From Crotophaga sulcirostris (lineage: Eukaryota > Chordata > Aves > Cuculiformes > Crotophagidae), in contig VYZB01000725.1 of NCBI GenBank assembly GCA_013397455.1, positions 248,948-312,947 on the forward strand: a stretch of DNA of 64,000 nucleotides, read 5' to 3'. Below are positions 1-12,310 of the stretch, piece by piece. The notes beneath the pieces are model-generated. The model was given only the letters and a program-made list of their open reading frames with translations. It was not told the origin of the DNA and ran no database searches. Positions within the stretch are counted from its first letter, which is position 1. Every line of letters begins with the position of its first letter. Position numbers and translations under genes: made by a program.

Positions 1-2229
1 ATTTAATAAAGAATTCAACCAAATTCAATTAAAACAAGCTTAGTATATGTGCTAATTTCAAGAATAAACATCCAGACAGGAAGCATGCTGTGAGTGGATC
101 TGTGAGATTTTTGATACAGAGCAACAGACAAGATGACAGAAGATCTAGTCCTTTTCATTTAGCTCATAGTTCATGATCAGACTGCATTACCTTCTACTTA
201 CCTACTATTAGTAAGGATACCAGAATACATTTTCTATAAGCCTGATTTACGTCTTCAGTCTGCTCTCATGCATTTTGGAGAAGCTTTAAAAGTGAGAAGA
301 TCAATGGAGGAGTTTAAACAGAAGATCACCTTCTCTGAAGGTGAAGCAGAAACTGGGACAGCTTCCAAATGTTGAACAAAATCATCTAATTCTACTGGCA
401 ACTCCAGAGATCATTAGAGTCGTAAATGAGAAGGTAAATCAGGGAAACATACACAGTACATCTGATAGACAGACAAGCTATTTAGAAAATTAAATACAAA
501 AAGTGTAACAAAAGAATATCAGTTGCTGAAGAAATAATGATGTTGTTGTATCTCTGGCACCTGAAGTTATTAGAACAAAATAAGAAAGCAGGGAAGACTT
601 CTCCCCCATGCCAGAGCTTCACTCATGACAGTGGAAATGGGAAAAGGGTGTGGTGTTGCATACCTGGTTACAGCTCCTTACTGTTGCCCTAATTTATTCT
701 GGCTCTTTTAGGTTGCTCTAATTCATGCCCAGGGAATGACTTTAAGAATCACAGGCCAGAGGAGGATCAACAAAGAAAAATCAATTTCTGTCCACTCAAT
801 TCTTTCTTCCTTTTTCTCAGTCATTTGCAAATGAAAATCTCTTTGTTGATGCAACTTCATCAGCTCAGAGGGGCTGACAATGTGGTAACTAATACAGCCT
901 TATGTCTAGAAGCCTTAGTTTTTCAACCTAAGGGACATTTTCAAATTTTAAATACAACACTTGAAAGGGTTTACATTTAAAGGTGTTTCAGACTAACAAG
1001 TTCCTTGCTCAGAAGACTGTCAGAGCAATTTAAGGTATTGGTGTAGGTGACCCTAGGAAACACAGAAGATATACCTTGCAGAAGGTCAAAGTAAGGCACA
1101 GAGATTGCCTGAAGACTCACACAGTAGCGAGTTACACAGAGCATGATAAAATAATAGAATATGGAATGTACATGAGAAGAAAGAAATTTGAATAGCGGAG
1201 GGAAAGAAGGACAGAAATTTTGCAGAAAATGCATTATAAAAATCAAGATTCTAGTACCAATGAACTATTACTCTCAGACAAACAGGTCTGATCATGGTAT
1301 ATTCTGTTTTCTTTCCAACTTCCTCCAAACTTAGGCAGATTCTTAGAACTAAGCATTCAAGCTAACCCATTGCAAATCAGTGCTAAACAGATGTTCAGTC
1401 TTCTGAAAATGCTACCAAGAACTTGCCAGACTTTGTTAAAATACATTCTTGATGCATTCTACAATGGAGTTGGAAGAGAAAACTGCAATTTCTGCAGAAG
1501 TATATGATCTTTCTGGCTTTTTAATAAACATTTATATTAAATAACCTTACAAGTGGAAAATCGTACTGTGATTGACCTCGATCACAAGACACTTTGGGGC
1601 ACAGAAACTCATCTTACTCATAGCAAATGTTCTCTTTGTATATACATATAAGATGTTCATAACCTGTTCTTGTATGTATCAACTGCAGAAGAACATGTGC
1701 ATAGACAGAGATGACAGTGTTTTACAATATAAACAGATACATGTGAATACTGCCTGTGCAGTAATCAACAAGCTTAAGGGCTTCAAGAACAAAGTATTGG
1801 CAGAGTGGCTTTTCTTATTTTAACATGTCTAGCAGTAAACAAAGCAACTTTCATTAACAGATAAGTCATATCTATTTGTAATACAAAGTCCACAGGACTC
1901 CTGTCAATCACTAGCAATATAGAAACATTCATAGGCTAATCATGGCTAAGCTAATTTTGGCTCTTTCAGAGTCAAATTATGGTGGTTTGTGTCAATCTTT
2001 ATTATAAATTAATTGCAATCCTAGTGCATAGTCAGGAATTCAAAAAGCAATACAGAAAGGTGTTGCTGCACCTCGACTCCATTCAGAATTATGCTATTCA
2101 GTTTTTCTTCTTAAATAAAGAAAAAAAAGCACATCAGACATAATGCCATTAAAATTGATATCCGAGCAATCCAAGGGATTATTGTAGAATGTTTTGACTA
2201 ATTAAGCATTAAAAGTCTCCTTTTGCAAT
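1..2229. other. unique AT-rich DNA, no gene seen
   Basis: No recognisable protein, RNA gene or interspersed repeat was found here. The open frames are short (up to 89 codons) and of random composition. A minus-strand donor-like site (TAG then GTAAGT) lies near 196-203, but it has no pyrimidine-rich acceptor at a sensible distance. Most probably intergenic or intronic. Confidence 0.5.
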
Positions 2230-2234
2230 TCAGC

Positions 2235-2400
2235 TGCTTTAGAAATAAAGACTGAAGGATAGTTTGTGGTTCAATTCCCAACTGGGCTCCCAAGACCTAA
2301 AAGCAGATTGGCATTGTTATATAACTTTAAGCTAATTACTCTACCTCTGCATTCTGCATGTGAAAAACAGTAAGGCAGTCATATTTAGACTAAGTTCTTT
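2235..2400 (+). repeat. probable ancient MIR-like (CORE) SINE
   Basis: A tRNA-type B-box (ggttcaattcc, 2268-2278) is followed about 50 bases on by a run that aligns by eye with the MIR 3' half. That half has an 'acttt...aattactctacctctg' block and then a '...gtgaaaaacag' block, corresponding to the MIR 'acttaacctctctg' and 'ctgtaaaatgg' blocks in the same order and spacing. MIR-type CORE SINEs predate the amniote split and survive as degraded copies in birds. Divergence is high, so the borders are approximate. Confidence 0.42.
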
Positions 2401-4047
2401 CTTTTGACATATGTTTATTGGAAGCTGCTAATGTGCAAAGCTAGTTTGTGTCTTCAGCACATTTGTTTTTAATCCTTTCACCTACTTCTCCATGCGCATA
2501 TATAGCTGTAGGTTCACAAGGCTCACAGACACTTTTTCTGTTACTGTTCTCCAGGTAAAAGCCATGAAGCAAACATGTTTAAGACTTTTTGATGAGCCTC
2601 TGTGGATCTAGTAGCCCTTCATGCAGAGAGCTGTCTGTTGTTCTCTTTCAAAATCATGGATTGTGAACCTAGATGGATTTTATTCATTATTTATGCTTTT
2701 CTTCTCTTATCTGTCCAATAGGAGCTCAGGTAAGCCCCAGTCCATTTTTCTCACAGTTCGAAACCAGCTAAGTGTCTACCAATTCATCATCACTTTGACA
2801 GGACCAGGATGTGCTCAATTGCTTGAAACACTGAACCCATCTGACTCGTCCACTTACTGTCAGCAACAATATGGAATTGGTCAAATGCATGGAAAAAAGA
2901 GGATCTGCTGCCAGATCTTCACTGTGCCAACTTGACACATCGTTGAGAAGTTACCAACTTGTGTGGTGGGATGTTAAATTCAAAGAGCAGTGGAAAATCC
3001 TTGCTAACTTGCTGGAAGTATCTAGCAAAAAGGACACCAAAGCAAAAATGGACACTCACATCCAGCATAGTATATATACCTGAAAGTGGAGTGCACAGAG
3101 CCTTTTCCTCAAACCTACTCTCCATTGTTTCATAGCACTGTAATAAAGAACCTATTAACCACACCAACCAAAAATGGAGGCAAGCTTGCAAGGATTGAAA
3201 TAATTTGACTCTTCTTTTTTCACCCCAAACTGTACACCCACCTCCCCAAATAAAAAGTGATATTGAATGCAAGCCCTCAACCATGGAGCAATACACTGAG
3301 CCTTGTTCTGGATGCAGCATGTCTGCTAGTGTCTATCTCCATGTTTCAGCACACCAGTCTTCTTTAACTGCTTGGTGCTTCTTTAGACAGGAGGAAGAAA
3401 AGTTGACCTATTTTTGACAGTTTTTAATGAGATGAGGCTAAAAAAGTTATGAGGAAGTCTGACTGAAAAGGATTCTTCTAAGCAGATATAAAGGTTCTAG
3501 CAATTGCTCCTCCAGTGGCCAATGGCCTTCACTACTACAAGTCAAAGCCTATTTAAAAGATCAAGTAGAATAGCAGATATCAAACTCATCTCAGTTAAAT
3601 TCTTTGTGCAGAGCTACATTCATTATTATTGCTACATATGGGAACAGTACACATCAAAATTGTCCCCAAAATATAAAAATTCCAGAGAATGATTTTAACT
3701 AGATAGGATACAGTGCTCTGGTCACAGCAAAAGCTCTTCTTTCTAGTTCATTTTGGACCAACTAGAGTACTCTTTCCAGTCGTCTGAGGCAAACAACTAG
3801 CCAGCTTATCCTAAAAATCTTTCTGCCAATCAGTCAAAAAGGCCATGCAGAAAAAAGCATACTCTGAACAAAGAGTAAAAATAAAAAACATACAGAAAGA
3901 AACCTCACGTGCCGAGTATCCAATATACTGAAAGAGACATCATCTGGTCGCTGTCCACTCTACAGCGCGCACACTGGTAAATGGCACTATTCATTAGCAG
4001 AACTCAGACTGCTTCAAGTGCTGCTGTAACTTTGAATGATGTAGTTT
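2401..4047. other. unique DNA, no gene seen
   Basis: Open frames reach 133 codons (minus, 2919-3320), but their composition is irregular and no domain can be read. A pyrimidine tract followed by CAG and then GTAAAAG near 2545 looks like an acceptor and a donor stacked with nothing between, so it was not taken as an exon. Confidence 0.45.
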
Positions 4048-4501
4048 CACAGAATCAGAGAGAATCACAGAATCATTTAGTTTGGAAAAGACCTTTAAGA
4101 TCATCAACTCCAACCCTTAACCTAGCACTGCCCAGTTCAGCACTACACCATGTCCCTAAGCACCACATCTACCCATCTTTTAAACACCTCCAGGGACGGT
4201 GACTCCACCACGTCCCTTGGAAGCCTGTTCCAATGCTTGATAACCTCTTCATCGAAGTAATATTTCCTAATATCCAGTCTAAACCTCCCCTGGTGCAACT
4301 TGAGGCCACTTCCTCTCATGTGGTACTTGGGAGAAGAGACCAACACTCACCTCTCTACAAGATCCTTGCAGACAGTGATTAGGTCTCCTCTCAGCCTCTG
4401 CTTCTCCAGACTAAATAGCCCCAGCTTCCTCAGATGCTTCTCATAACCCCTGTTCTCCAGATCCTTCACCAGCTCTGTTGCCTTTTTACACTCGCTTCTC
4501 T
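4048..4501 (-). mobile_element. CR1 non-LTR retrotransposon, 3' fragment
   Basis: Read on the minus strand this is about 450 bases of the CR1 3' end: the last part of ORF2, then the short 3' UTR, then the tail. On the plus strand it opens with the tail, seen as repeated 'cacagaatca' units (4048-4076). The conserved block 'gaaaagacctttaagatcat' follows, and then the 'tgtccctaagcaccacat' and 'aacacctccaggga' blocks typical of bird CR1. It ends by loss of similarity near 4501, which is 5' truncation, the usual fate of CR1 insertions. It cannot move by itself. Confidence 0.93.
4143..4346 (-). pseudogene. CR1 ORF2 polymerase C-terminal remnant
   Basis: An open frame of 67 codons lies inside the CR1 fragment. 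It keeps the characteristic CR1 ORF2 tail: an [15 protein letters not shown] segment, then a [19 protein letters not shown] segment, ending DMV and a stop. In complete elements this follows the reverse transcriptase domain. The endonuclease and catalytic polymerase regions are absent because of 5' truncation, so this is a dead fragment and not a host gene. Confidence 0.88.
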
Positions 4502-7500
4502 ATCTTTAAATTAACAGGAAGAATTTTACTTCACAAAAGTTTTAGCCACTTGGTCTAGAAGCAACTTTGGTTTAACTGCTGCTTACATTCTTGGGTCTGA
4601 ATCAAATACTGGTAAGTCTTTGTTAACAGCATTTAAACATTAGTCTAAGCAAACTCTTAACCGTGCAGATATCTCTAGAGAAATATGCTTCTGCTCGTTA
4701 AACTGACTGTGTCATTAACTTAACAGTGTGAGGAATGTATTATTAGCCTCCCAAAATGTCAAGCTTACTATTAAAGCTAAAATTGAGGTCAGTTTGGTTT
4801 TGGTTGCCTGATTTTTGACAAACTGATCTTAATAATTTTCATGACTTTACTGGAATAACACAGCAAAAATAGCTTTTTTTATTCCACCACCAATTTATTA
4901 ATCTCCAGACAAACTTCTGATAGAAACACCATTCAAAGACCCATAAAAAATACAGTCAAAAAGAAAAGCAAGTTTACGGATGTTAGTGATGAATAAAAAT
5001 AAAACAGAAAATTTCTTCACTGCCTATAAGGTCTCATTGGCTTTATCCAACTTAAAGGAGGAGAAAGAAAAATAGGAACAACCTAGGACCAAACTGATGT
5101 ATTTGACTGTTTTATATAGAAAAAGAAAATGTTAAGCCACTGAAAGGTTAACTGATATGCATGAGTTATCATATACTCCTTGTCTTCAAGGTTATAGACT
5201 GTTTAGCAGAACTCTGCCAAACGCCAGTTATCTGAAGGGAGCTAGAAATCATCTCTGTTGATGACAGACCTCTGAGCAGATGGTAAGTAAATCAAGGTCC
5301 TGATGTGAAATGTTAAAGCTTTTATGCTGGAAGACACTGTTAAAGCATTATCCAGGTTAAATCAGATTCCGTAAAATACAAGTTTACCAGTAGGCAGGTG
5401 TGAAGTCTTCCACTGAGGAATTCTACAAGTTTGGTAGCCTGGTTTGTCTGTGGGTTTTTGGCTTTTGTAAAGACGCCCTAACAGATTATTTAGATAATTT
5501 TTTTTTTGTTCTTTTTGAGTAGCAATCGCAGCGGTTCTATCAAATGATCAGGGTGACCAGGGGAAGGGAGGACCACTTTTTATTGTCATTAAACTAATTT
5601 CTGGTCTTATTTAATTAGGCTAGTAGCATATAAGAAAGGTAGCTTTCATAAACATCTCTGAGGATGTAGTTGGGTAATATAACAACAGATTTTTTTTCTA
5701 AAATGTCTGCATAGATATGCCCAAGGAAATCTGAGAGTTTGAAAACCATTTCAAACAATATTTTAGTGCCTGTACATTTGGAAAGGATCTAATACATCAA
5801 AAGCATAGTAAACACTACTTCAGTTACCAAAGGGCATCTGCTAGGCCCACATGGGAAGACTAGGAAAAACTCTGCAAGTAATTCTGTGCAACTATAGATG
5901 GGGTGAATCAATTTCATTGACTCAGAGGAAGAAATAACTCTCCTTTAAATTGCAATACTTCAAATCAGCTTGACTACCAAAGTTAAAGATAAAACACAAA
6001 AATCCAGTGTCTTCACAGGAAGAAACAACATTTATCAGTTTGATAATTTGGACTGCTAAAATTTATGACCATTTAAGCTACTTCAAATAGAGATTATGAC
6101 TTGACTGACTTTGTGAATTGCTCTCTCATGTTCCATGGTTAATCCAAGCTACTGATGTTGCAGAAAATTGCCTTGAAAATCACGTTGAATTGATCTATAA
6201 TGTTGAACACCTGATTCAGGCTTATGGAGCTATATACCCAGCTAAATTCAACCAAAACCCTTCCAATAGCAACCACAACATTCAGTTTTGCCAAAGTCTA
6301 GAGTTCCCATGGCAGTACTACAGGGAAGTGCTCAGAAGAAAAGACAGTCAAGAATCATTCATAGAATCTATCCAGAAGACTTTGATTTATTCAATTACAG
6401 AAAGTCACAAGTTACTGGAAGACAATTCTTCAACTGGAAAAAAACACAAATACCTGTTATTTTTCTTTAAAATCTTCTTTAGACCCCAAGACTAAAGTTG
6501 AAACACAATTATTTATTTGTCAGCTATAGAAACGACGCTTGTGTACTCTTTTCAGTGGTCTGAAAAGCTTCATGTGAATAGAGATTGCGCTATTGCTTCT
6601 TTCTTATGTAGTGGCAACCACTGGTCTAGCCGCATATTTTAAATTCCCATCCTGCCAATAGCAGACTTCTACTTTCCTCCCCCAATCCCCATCTTGCACA
6701 TGAAGATCCATAATCCCCATGCTAATGCTTCCATTGGCCTTTAACTTCTGGAGTCATTTCCAGCTTACGCTTCAAGGAATGGGGGGAAGGAGAAAGAAAA
6801 ATACATTTTTTTGACAAAGGCCCTAAGTGATGAATACAGCTACAGGGGGGAGATGGTTTTTTCCCTCCTAAACCTTTAGTCTTTTCATTCAGTCTCCAAA
6901 TGCACTGAAGATTAATAATGCCTCTGGGCCACTGTATGCAAACCTCCACTGTGCACACAGAAAAAAGATTATGATTGAATACCATATTACGATGGGCAAG
7001 AAAAAAGAAAAGCAGATGGACAGACAGGGCTCAAAGGTTGAATTGGCCTGGTTTGGCTTTCAGCCCACAGCACCTAAAATTATCTTGCAATGATTTTTAT
7101 TTATCTATTTAGTGTTCCTACTAGGCAGAGAGAGAATCTAGTATTAATTTAGTGCTCGTGGTTTAGATAGAGTGCTTTAAATTGAAAAAAGTTATTCAAA
7201 TGGATAATGAAATGTGGCTGGAGCTCTAATGTCCTGTTTTGAATGCAAGTAGTACAAACTGTAGCCCTCTGCAAATGTTTTACAGTCTGATAGTTTATGC
7301 AAGAATTCTACAAAATTACACTTTTACAGAACAGCCTTACCAACACAGCAGTACTAGATCTTTACATAGATAAGCAGTTAGCTGTTGCTGAGCACCTCAG
7401 AGTCTCACAGCATAGCAAGTGAAGGACAGGAGCAGAAGAGAAAAAGCAGCCCTGACTGAACCAGCTCTCATGTATATGAAGATGAAGTTGTTTACTCCTA

Positions 7501-10500
7501 AGTATCTCACTTATCTATTGCAAAACACCTTCTTCCAAATTAGTACATAGCATTGCTAGGGGTTACTTTCTGTTAGATGAAGACAGTACCAGCATCTGAC
7601 TAATGACCCTAAGCAGCACAGGGAACAGAAGTAACAGTACAAAACATCAAATCATATTCTCCTCTTTAGACCATCGTAAATTCAGGTGAGCTTCACAAAC
7701 GTGCCTGCTTAAATTAACCCAGTGCTCTCTCTGCATGTTTGAAGCTGGACTTCATGATAGCAAGTTGTAGCATAAAGAAAATAGTTGTTGTCTAAGCTGC
7801 AAGTTATTTCATAAAAGCTTTCCAGAAAATATGAATGTAAGAGTACGTGAACAAATTCAGAGAATGCAGTGTGTACAATCAAGAATGTGCAAGTGTTGAT
7901 CAGGACAATTCAGAATGGTTGCTCTAACAAATACAGGGACAATTCCCAACTCATCTACAATTTGAAGTATAAAATATATTCAATAAATCTAAGGATCAAG
8001 CTTAACTTCCACAGAACACTAATGCTGCATTCCAGAAAATAATCTAAACTGATTATCTTAACTGTATTGTCACTGCTTTTTTGAATAGACACTAGCTGCC
8101 ACAATTGTTCCATTACTCACCACAGTGCATAAGATGTTTAAGGCTTTGGAAAGCAAATAACAGAAAAATATGGATTAAACTGATAAAAATGATGATTCCA
8201 GACATGATTAGATTCACTGTGTTGTGTAGCCTGCACAGCAGGTGGGGGATCCTTCAGAAGAATTAGGGAAAGGTTTAGGGAAAGCAGATTAATGGGGAAA
8301 AAGATTAAATGTGCTCTAAAAGCAGGACAAAACATATTTTTAAAATGGCAATTCTAACAGCAGTGTTTAGGGATGCTCAGGAATGCAAAGTACACATACT
8401 GCATTTATATACCAGATGCACAAATGTCTCCTATTTGCAATTATGCCATGTATTGTATGACTTTAAATCATAAGCAGAACAAGCATTTGACATTAAGTGG
8501 TGCTAGTGACAAATAGTAATCAAAATACAGCCAATAGTTTCCAGCACACAGTAGTCAAGCTCTGTCTTACTGTTCTCTGCATGCACAGAACAAAAACTCA
8601 TCTAAACCGATTCTATGGATGAAAGCCTACCAATCTGTTTATATCCAGAAATATGTTATAGTTGAAAATGAAACACAGTCATAGCAATTTCTAGAGCCCC
8701 AGATAATGCACATTGATGCTATTTCCCTCTCTCCAGTGTTGAAGGCTTTCTATCATCTAACAGAAGACGCTGTGCATTTAACTAGGTAAGAATAAAAATC
8801 GCAGTGGAGAGGGCCCATTTCTATAGCCTAAGAGGAAAAACGCTGTTTAGCTGATGAATATAGGTTGCAGTTGTATCTTGCTGGCACCAAAACAAGAGAT
8901 AACTGCTAATGCAATACCTAATGCATCACACAAAGCACTAGCAGCAGCAAAGCCAGTATTTTAGATTATTATCACCCAAAATTACACCCTCCTTTACGTG
9001 ATAAAAAGTAGTAGTGGTACACTTTTACATCCAAAAACCACAAGTTACACTGCCTCCAATGTTCTTGGGAATCTTAATGGATCTCCCCTTGCTTTTTTAA
9101 ATTTTAGGGGTTTTCATAACTCTTCAGAACCTCCTTGGCAACTTTTTCCAACTTTACAGCCACGATGACTACATATATACACATTGCTCCTTAACCATTC
9201 AATGCAGTTGCAAACAGTAGGAGGCTCACAAGCAAAGTCAAACAGAGTTTGCCACACTGGGAAAAAGGTTTGGATTTCCAATGTCATTACAGAAATACTC
9301 ACAGATCTTCCTAACACCATCTCACAGAAAGAGCATTTCCTTTTCCTCAGAATCACCTAGTAACTGTCTATCGCCCAAGGCTGATTACCCAGAAAAATCA
9401 AAAAAGGTAGCTTGAAGTGATGGTGCTGTATTTGGTTGCTCCTACTCTCCAGTGAACTCTTGCCACGAGCTTTTGGGACAAGCCCTTAGGGCTGGCCTGA
9501 GCAAAGCAGTTAGCACTATGCTAGCAGAAGGCAATGGTTTTGCCTTTTCCCACAGTTAAACCCAAGCACTGTCAACCAAGTCTCACGTGAGCCTTCATAT
9601 GCCAGCCTTTCTGTTCAGTTGTCTGCTATAGATGTCTTTTTAATCTGCTTCCTTCCTACCAGTCTGAGCTATATACTGCTTAGCATCATTTTCCACATGT
9701 CCATGATGCTTCTCAAACCTGTCCGTGGTTTTTAATTCTACAAGTGTGACATCACTGAGAAATCTAAAGTCTTACAAAATAAAATCTGCAGCAACAGCGC
9801 TAAGATTTGCATGTCACTTCAGAAGTGACAACATGGTCTTGCAGCCTTTCTCCTCTATTCATTCACCCCACTCTCTTTTTTTTCTTTATCCATTTGTTAC
9901 ATTGTGTCTGTCTTTGTGCCGTTATCTCCTCCAAGCAAACATGTCTTCTGTATGTTCTGCAAAGTGCAATAAAGCAGAAATTACGCCTCTCCCTTTCTCC
10001 ATTTGTAGAAGAAGCATGCTAGCATAGCACTCACCTGCCTCACAAGACAACTGGCAAGCTAAATCCTGTTATGGAAAGCGCTACAGAAGGGTGGTATTGT
10101 CATAGGTCAAAAGTGAGGCTTACAGCTTGAGTTAGTTTGCCATCCTGAGGACAGACTAGGGTCTACATAATTAAAGAGGTGTTTAACTACAGAGTAAAAG
10201 CATTATTTATGTAGCTCGGGCATGTTGGCTTGGAAGTACTTAAGGAGAGTGCTTACTGAGTAGCCCTGAATCATATGGAGGGGAAAGAAAATAAAAAATA
10301 AAATGTTTCTTCTTTTCCTTCATTTAACAATAGGGCATGAGAAGTGCCTTATAGGATGCCATTAAACTCAAACCAGGTTTCTTACCTAATAAAAACCAAA
10401 AATCTAGAATTTTCTAGTTTCTGTCTAAAATAAAACCAGTCTACCTGCATATTACATTAGGGATGCTGAAAGTGATGTTGTTAACAGTTCAAGAGATTTC

Positions 10501-11270
10501 AGCCAGGCACTCTGATTTTTTTTTTTCATAATTAAATTTGAAAGTGTTCAACATGCTATTTCCTTAAATTTTTCATAAGAGTGTAAAAAGTGTTTGGAAT
10601 AGATCCAGCCTCACTCTAAGCTCCTTACATTCAGTCCTCCCTTTCGGTGACTACTGTACAACCAAACATCAGTTTATAGGGGTTTCTCCCCCTCAGCTTG
10701 CATTTTTATTTTAATACTGGTAAGTATTCTGAAATTCTAAATAAGAAGTTTCTCTTTAGTCTTAGATATTCTCCATATCAGCAGTACTGCCAGAACACTC
10801 ATTAAACTGTGTTCCTCAAGCATCTGCTAATTCTACAAAACAGTAGCACACTCTATGATCCATCCCCTCCAAAAAAAAAGCATACCCAACAAACACTCTC
10901 CACTGCTGCACTGAGATGCAGGAGGGGGAATACATACTCCTCCTTCCCTTCAGTCCCCCATTCAAGTAGGCAGCTAAACAAAGCTATTGTACAAGGCACT
11001 ATGGTTTGACATTAAACAAATATGGGTATCTCCAGGGCAGAAGGAACAAGGAAGAAAGGTGCATGTGACAGGGAATTTACCAGTCTTTGTACCATTAAAC
11101 TACAGTGTGAACAAGTTGTCATTCTCCCCCACCCATTGGGGAGTGGAATCATTTTTAGCACTTGCAATACTTAGAAATACACACTGCTGAAAGACAAAAC
11201 CAGAAAATATACACTATAGAAAACAGTACTTATAACAAGTGCTAACATGTCCTTATTTTCAGTCTGCGGC
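4502..11270. other. unique AT-rich DNA, no gene supported
   Basis: Nothing recognisable was found across nearly 7 kb. A weak minus-strand exon-like stretch sits at about 8229-8121: AG acceptor after CCCCCACCTGCTGTGC, GTGAGT donor, and a frame encoding one hydrophobic segment of about 20 residues. It is isolated and was not accepted. A pyrimidine stretch at 5486-5516 and short A or T runs are the only simple repeats. Confidence 0.4.
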
Positions 11271-11276
11271 TTTATT
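11271..11276 (-). terminator. AATAAA polyadenylation signal (minus)
   Basis: The plus-strand TTTATT is AATAAA on the minus strand. It lies 82 bases past the stop codon at 11359-11361 and is followed within 20-45 bases by a T/G-rich stretch (tgttagcacttgttataagt on the minus strand), the usual order for a mammalian or avian cleavage site. It supports the exon model just upstream on that strand. A lone AATAAA is common by chance in AT-rich DNA. Confidence 0.35.
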
Positions 11277-11358
11277 TCTGCACCCTGCTATTTTATATCT
11301 TGCATATAACAACTGTACTCAGCATACACAAGTCCTCAGCATTCCAGAAGAAATCTGC

Positions 11359-11489
11359 TCACAGAATTGGGACATGTTGGTCCACAGTGAGAACTTCCAT
11401 CTTTAGCAAGACTCTTGCCACAGAGAAAATCCCCTCTTGCTTCAGGTAGGATTTACGCTGCAGCAGGGAGAGCACCAACAACATATTTC
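11359..11489 (-). CDS. candidate terminal coding exon, unknown protein
   Basis: The minus-strand acceptor is a T-rich run ending TATTTTACAG, immediately before 11489. The frame enters in phase 1 (GA completing a Gly codon), runs 42 codons and stops at TGA (11361-11359). The encoded tail begins with the hydrophobic segment NMLLVLSLLQRKSYLKQEG and ends HVPIL. The phase matches the donor of the exon at 11780-11869, 290 bases upstream on this strand, and AATAAA lies just downstream. I do not recognise the family. The alternative is a chance open frame. Confidence 0.36.
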
Positions 11490-11779
11490 CTGTAAAATAT
11501 AGTTTATAGGAATGCAGTAGCTTAAGTAGCTTAAGGAAACCATAAGCAAGACGACTCATTTGGATCCTGTCACTGATGCGGACAGTCTGAGTGATGGTGT
11601 CACCACCACGCGTGCATTGGTGTCTCCTTTGTCTTTGCCACTCTTTGCCATTTTCCTGGGACAACTGTTGCAATGGCATGAGGCTGTCACAAAGGACCTT
11701 ACTTGAAACCAAAGAGGAGCCACAATCCAATCTGGAAACTCATGTAATTCTGAGCACTACGTGTCCAGAAGCTACTCAC

Positions 11780-11869
11780 CCTCTACAGTCACATAAATTA
11801 AGGTAATCATGAAAGAACAGAAGTACTTTGTGAGGTGATGATGGGCATCATGGAAGCCATCAAGCTGCC
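11780..11869 (-). CDS. candidate internal coding exon, unknown protein
   Basis: The acceptor on the minus strand is pyrimidine-rich (TCTCTCTTCTCATGTTTTGACTCTTAAAG, positions about 11898-11870; only AG 11871-11870 is used). The donor is a consensus GTGAGT at 11779-11774. The exon is 90 bases, phase 1 at both ends, and open in only one of three frames. It encodes a His-rich start (DGFHDAHHHLTKYF) followed by a hydrophobic run (CSFMITLIYVTV) that could begin a membrane helix or a buried helix. It joins in phase to the exons on both sides. The protein is not recognised. Confidence 0.38.
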
Positions 11870-11979
11870 CTTTAAGAGTCAAAACATGAGAAGAGAGACT
11901 TGTTAAACAGAAACAACCACAAACCAATCCTATTGGGAGCTGAGGGGCACAGCCAAGGGATGTTTCCCTCACACTCAGA

Positions 11980-11993
11980 GGGGGGGGGGGGGG
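11980..11993 (+). repeat. G14 homopolymer
   Basis: Fourteen consecutive G residues stand out in an AT-rich window. The tract sits in the small intron between the exon candidates at 11869 and 12311, where on the minus strand it reads as C14. Runs of this length are length-variable and error-prone in assemblies. Confidence 0.97.
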
Positions 11994-12159
11994 CAGAGAA
12001 GCCTCTGGTGCAGGGCAGGCGCGGTTCCACTCCGGACAGATTCTTTGCCAGAGCACTAAAAAATCCAGTACTTAATTCCTTGACAGTTTACACTTAGAGC
12101 TTTGAAGAAATACTCAGTTTAGCTGGCACCTCATTTTTTGTATTTCTTTTGCAGGGTAC

Positions 12160-12177
12160 TTGGTAATTAATTACCAA
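12160..12177. promoter_or_regulatory. 18-bp perfect palindrome, homeodomain-dimer-like
   Basis: The sequence ttggtaattaattaccaa is its own reverse complement. The core holds two overlapping TAATTA half-sites, the arrangement bound by paired-class homeodomain dimers. It lies within the putative intron between the exons at 11869 and 12311. Symmetry is seen directly; binding is inference. Confidence 0.35.
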
Positions 12178-12310
12178 ATACTTTGGAAAATAAGTCAAAT
12201 TCGCTGCTTTGCACTTCTTAGCGTCCACAGTCTGCGGGCAAGCACAGTCTGACATGGAACTGCCTGTTGCAACAAGGCTCCTCACTCATTAAGGTGGCAC
12301 ATTCGCCTAC

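Noticed and set aside
8121..8229. minus-strand exon-like stretch encoding a hydrophobic segment
   Set aside because: It is isolated. The hydrophobic pattern follows from T-rich sequence, and its phases match no neighbouring candidate.
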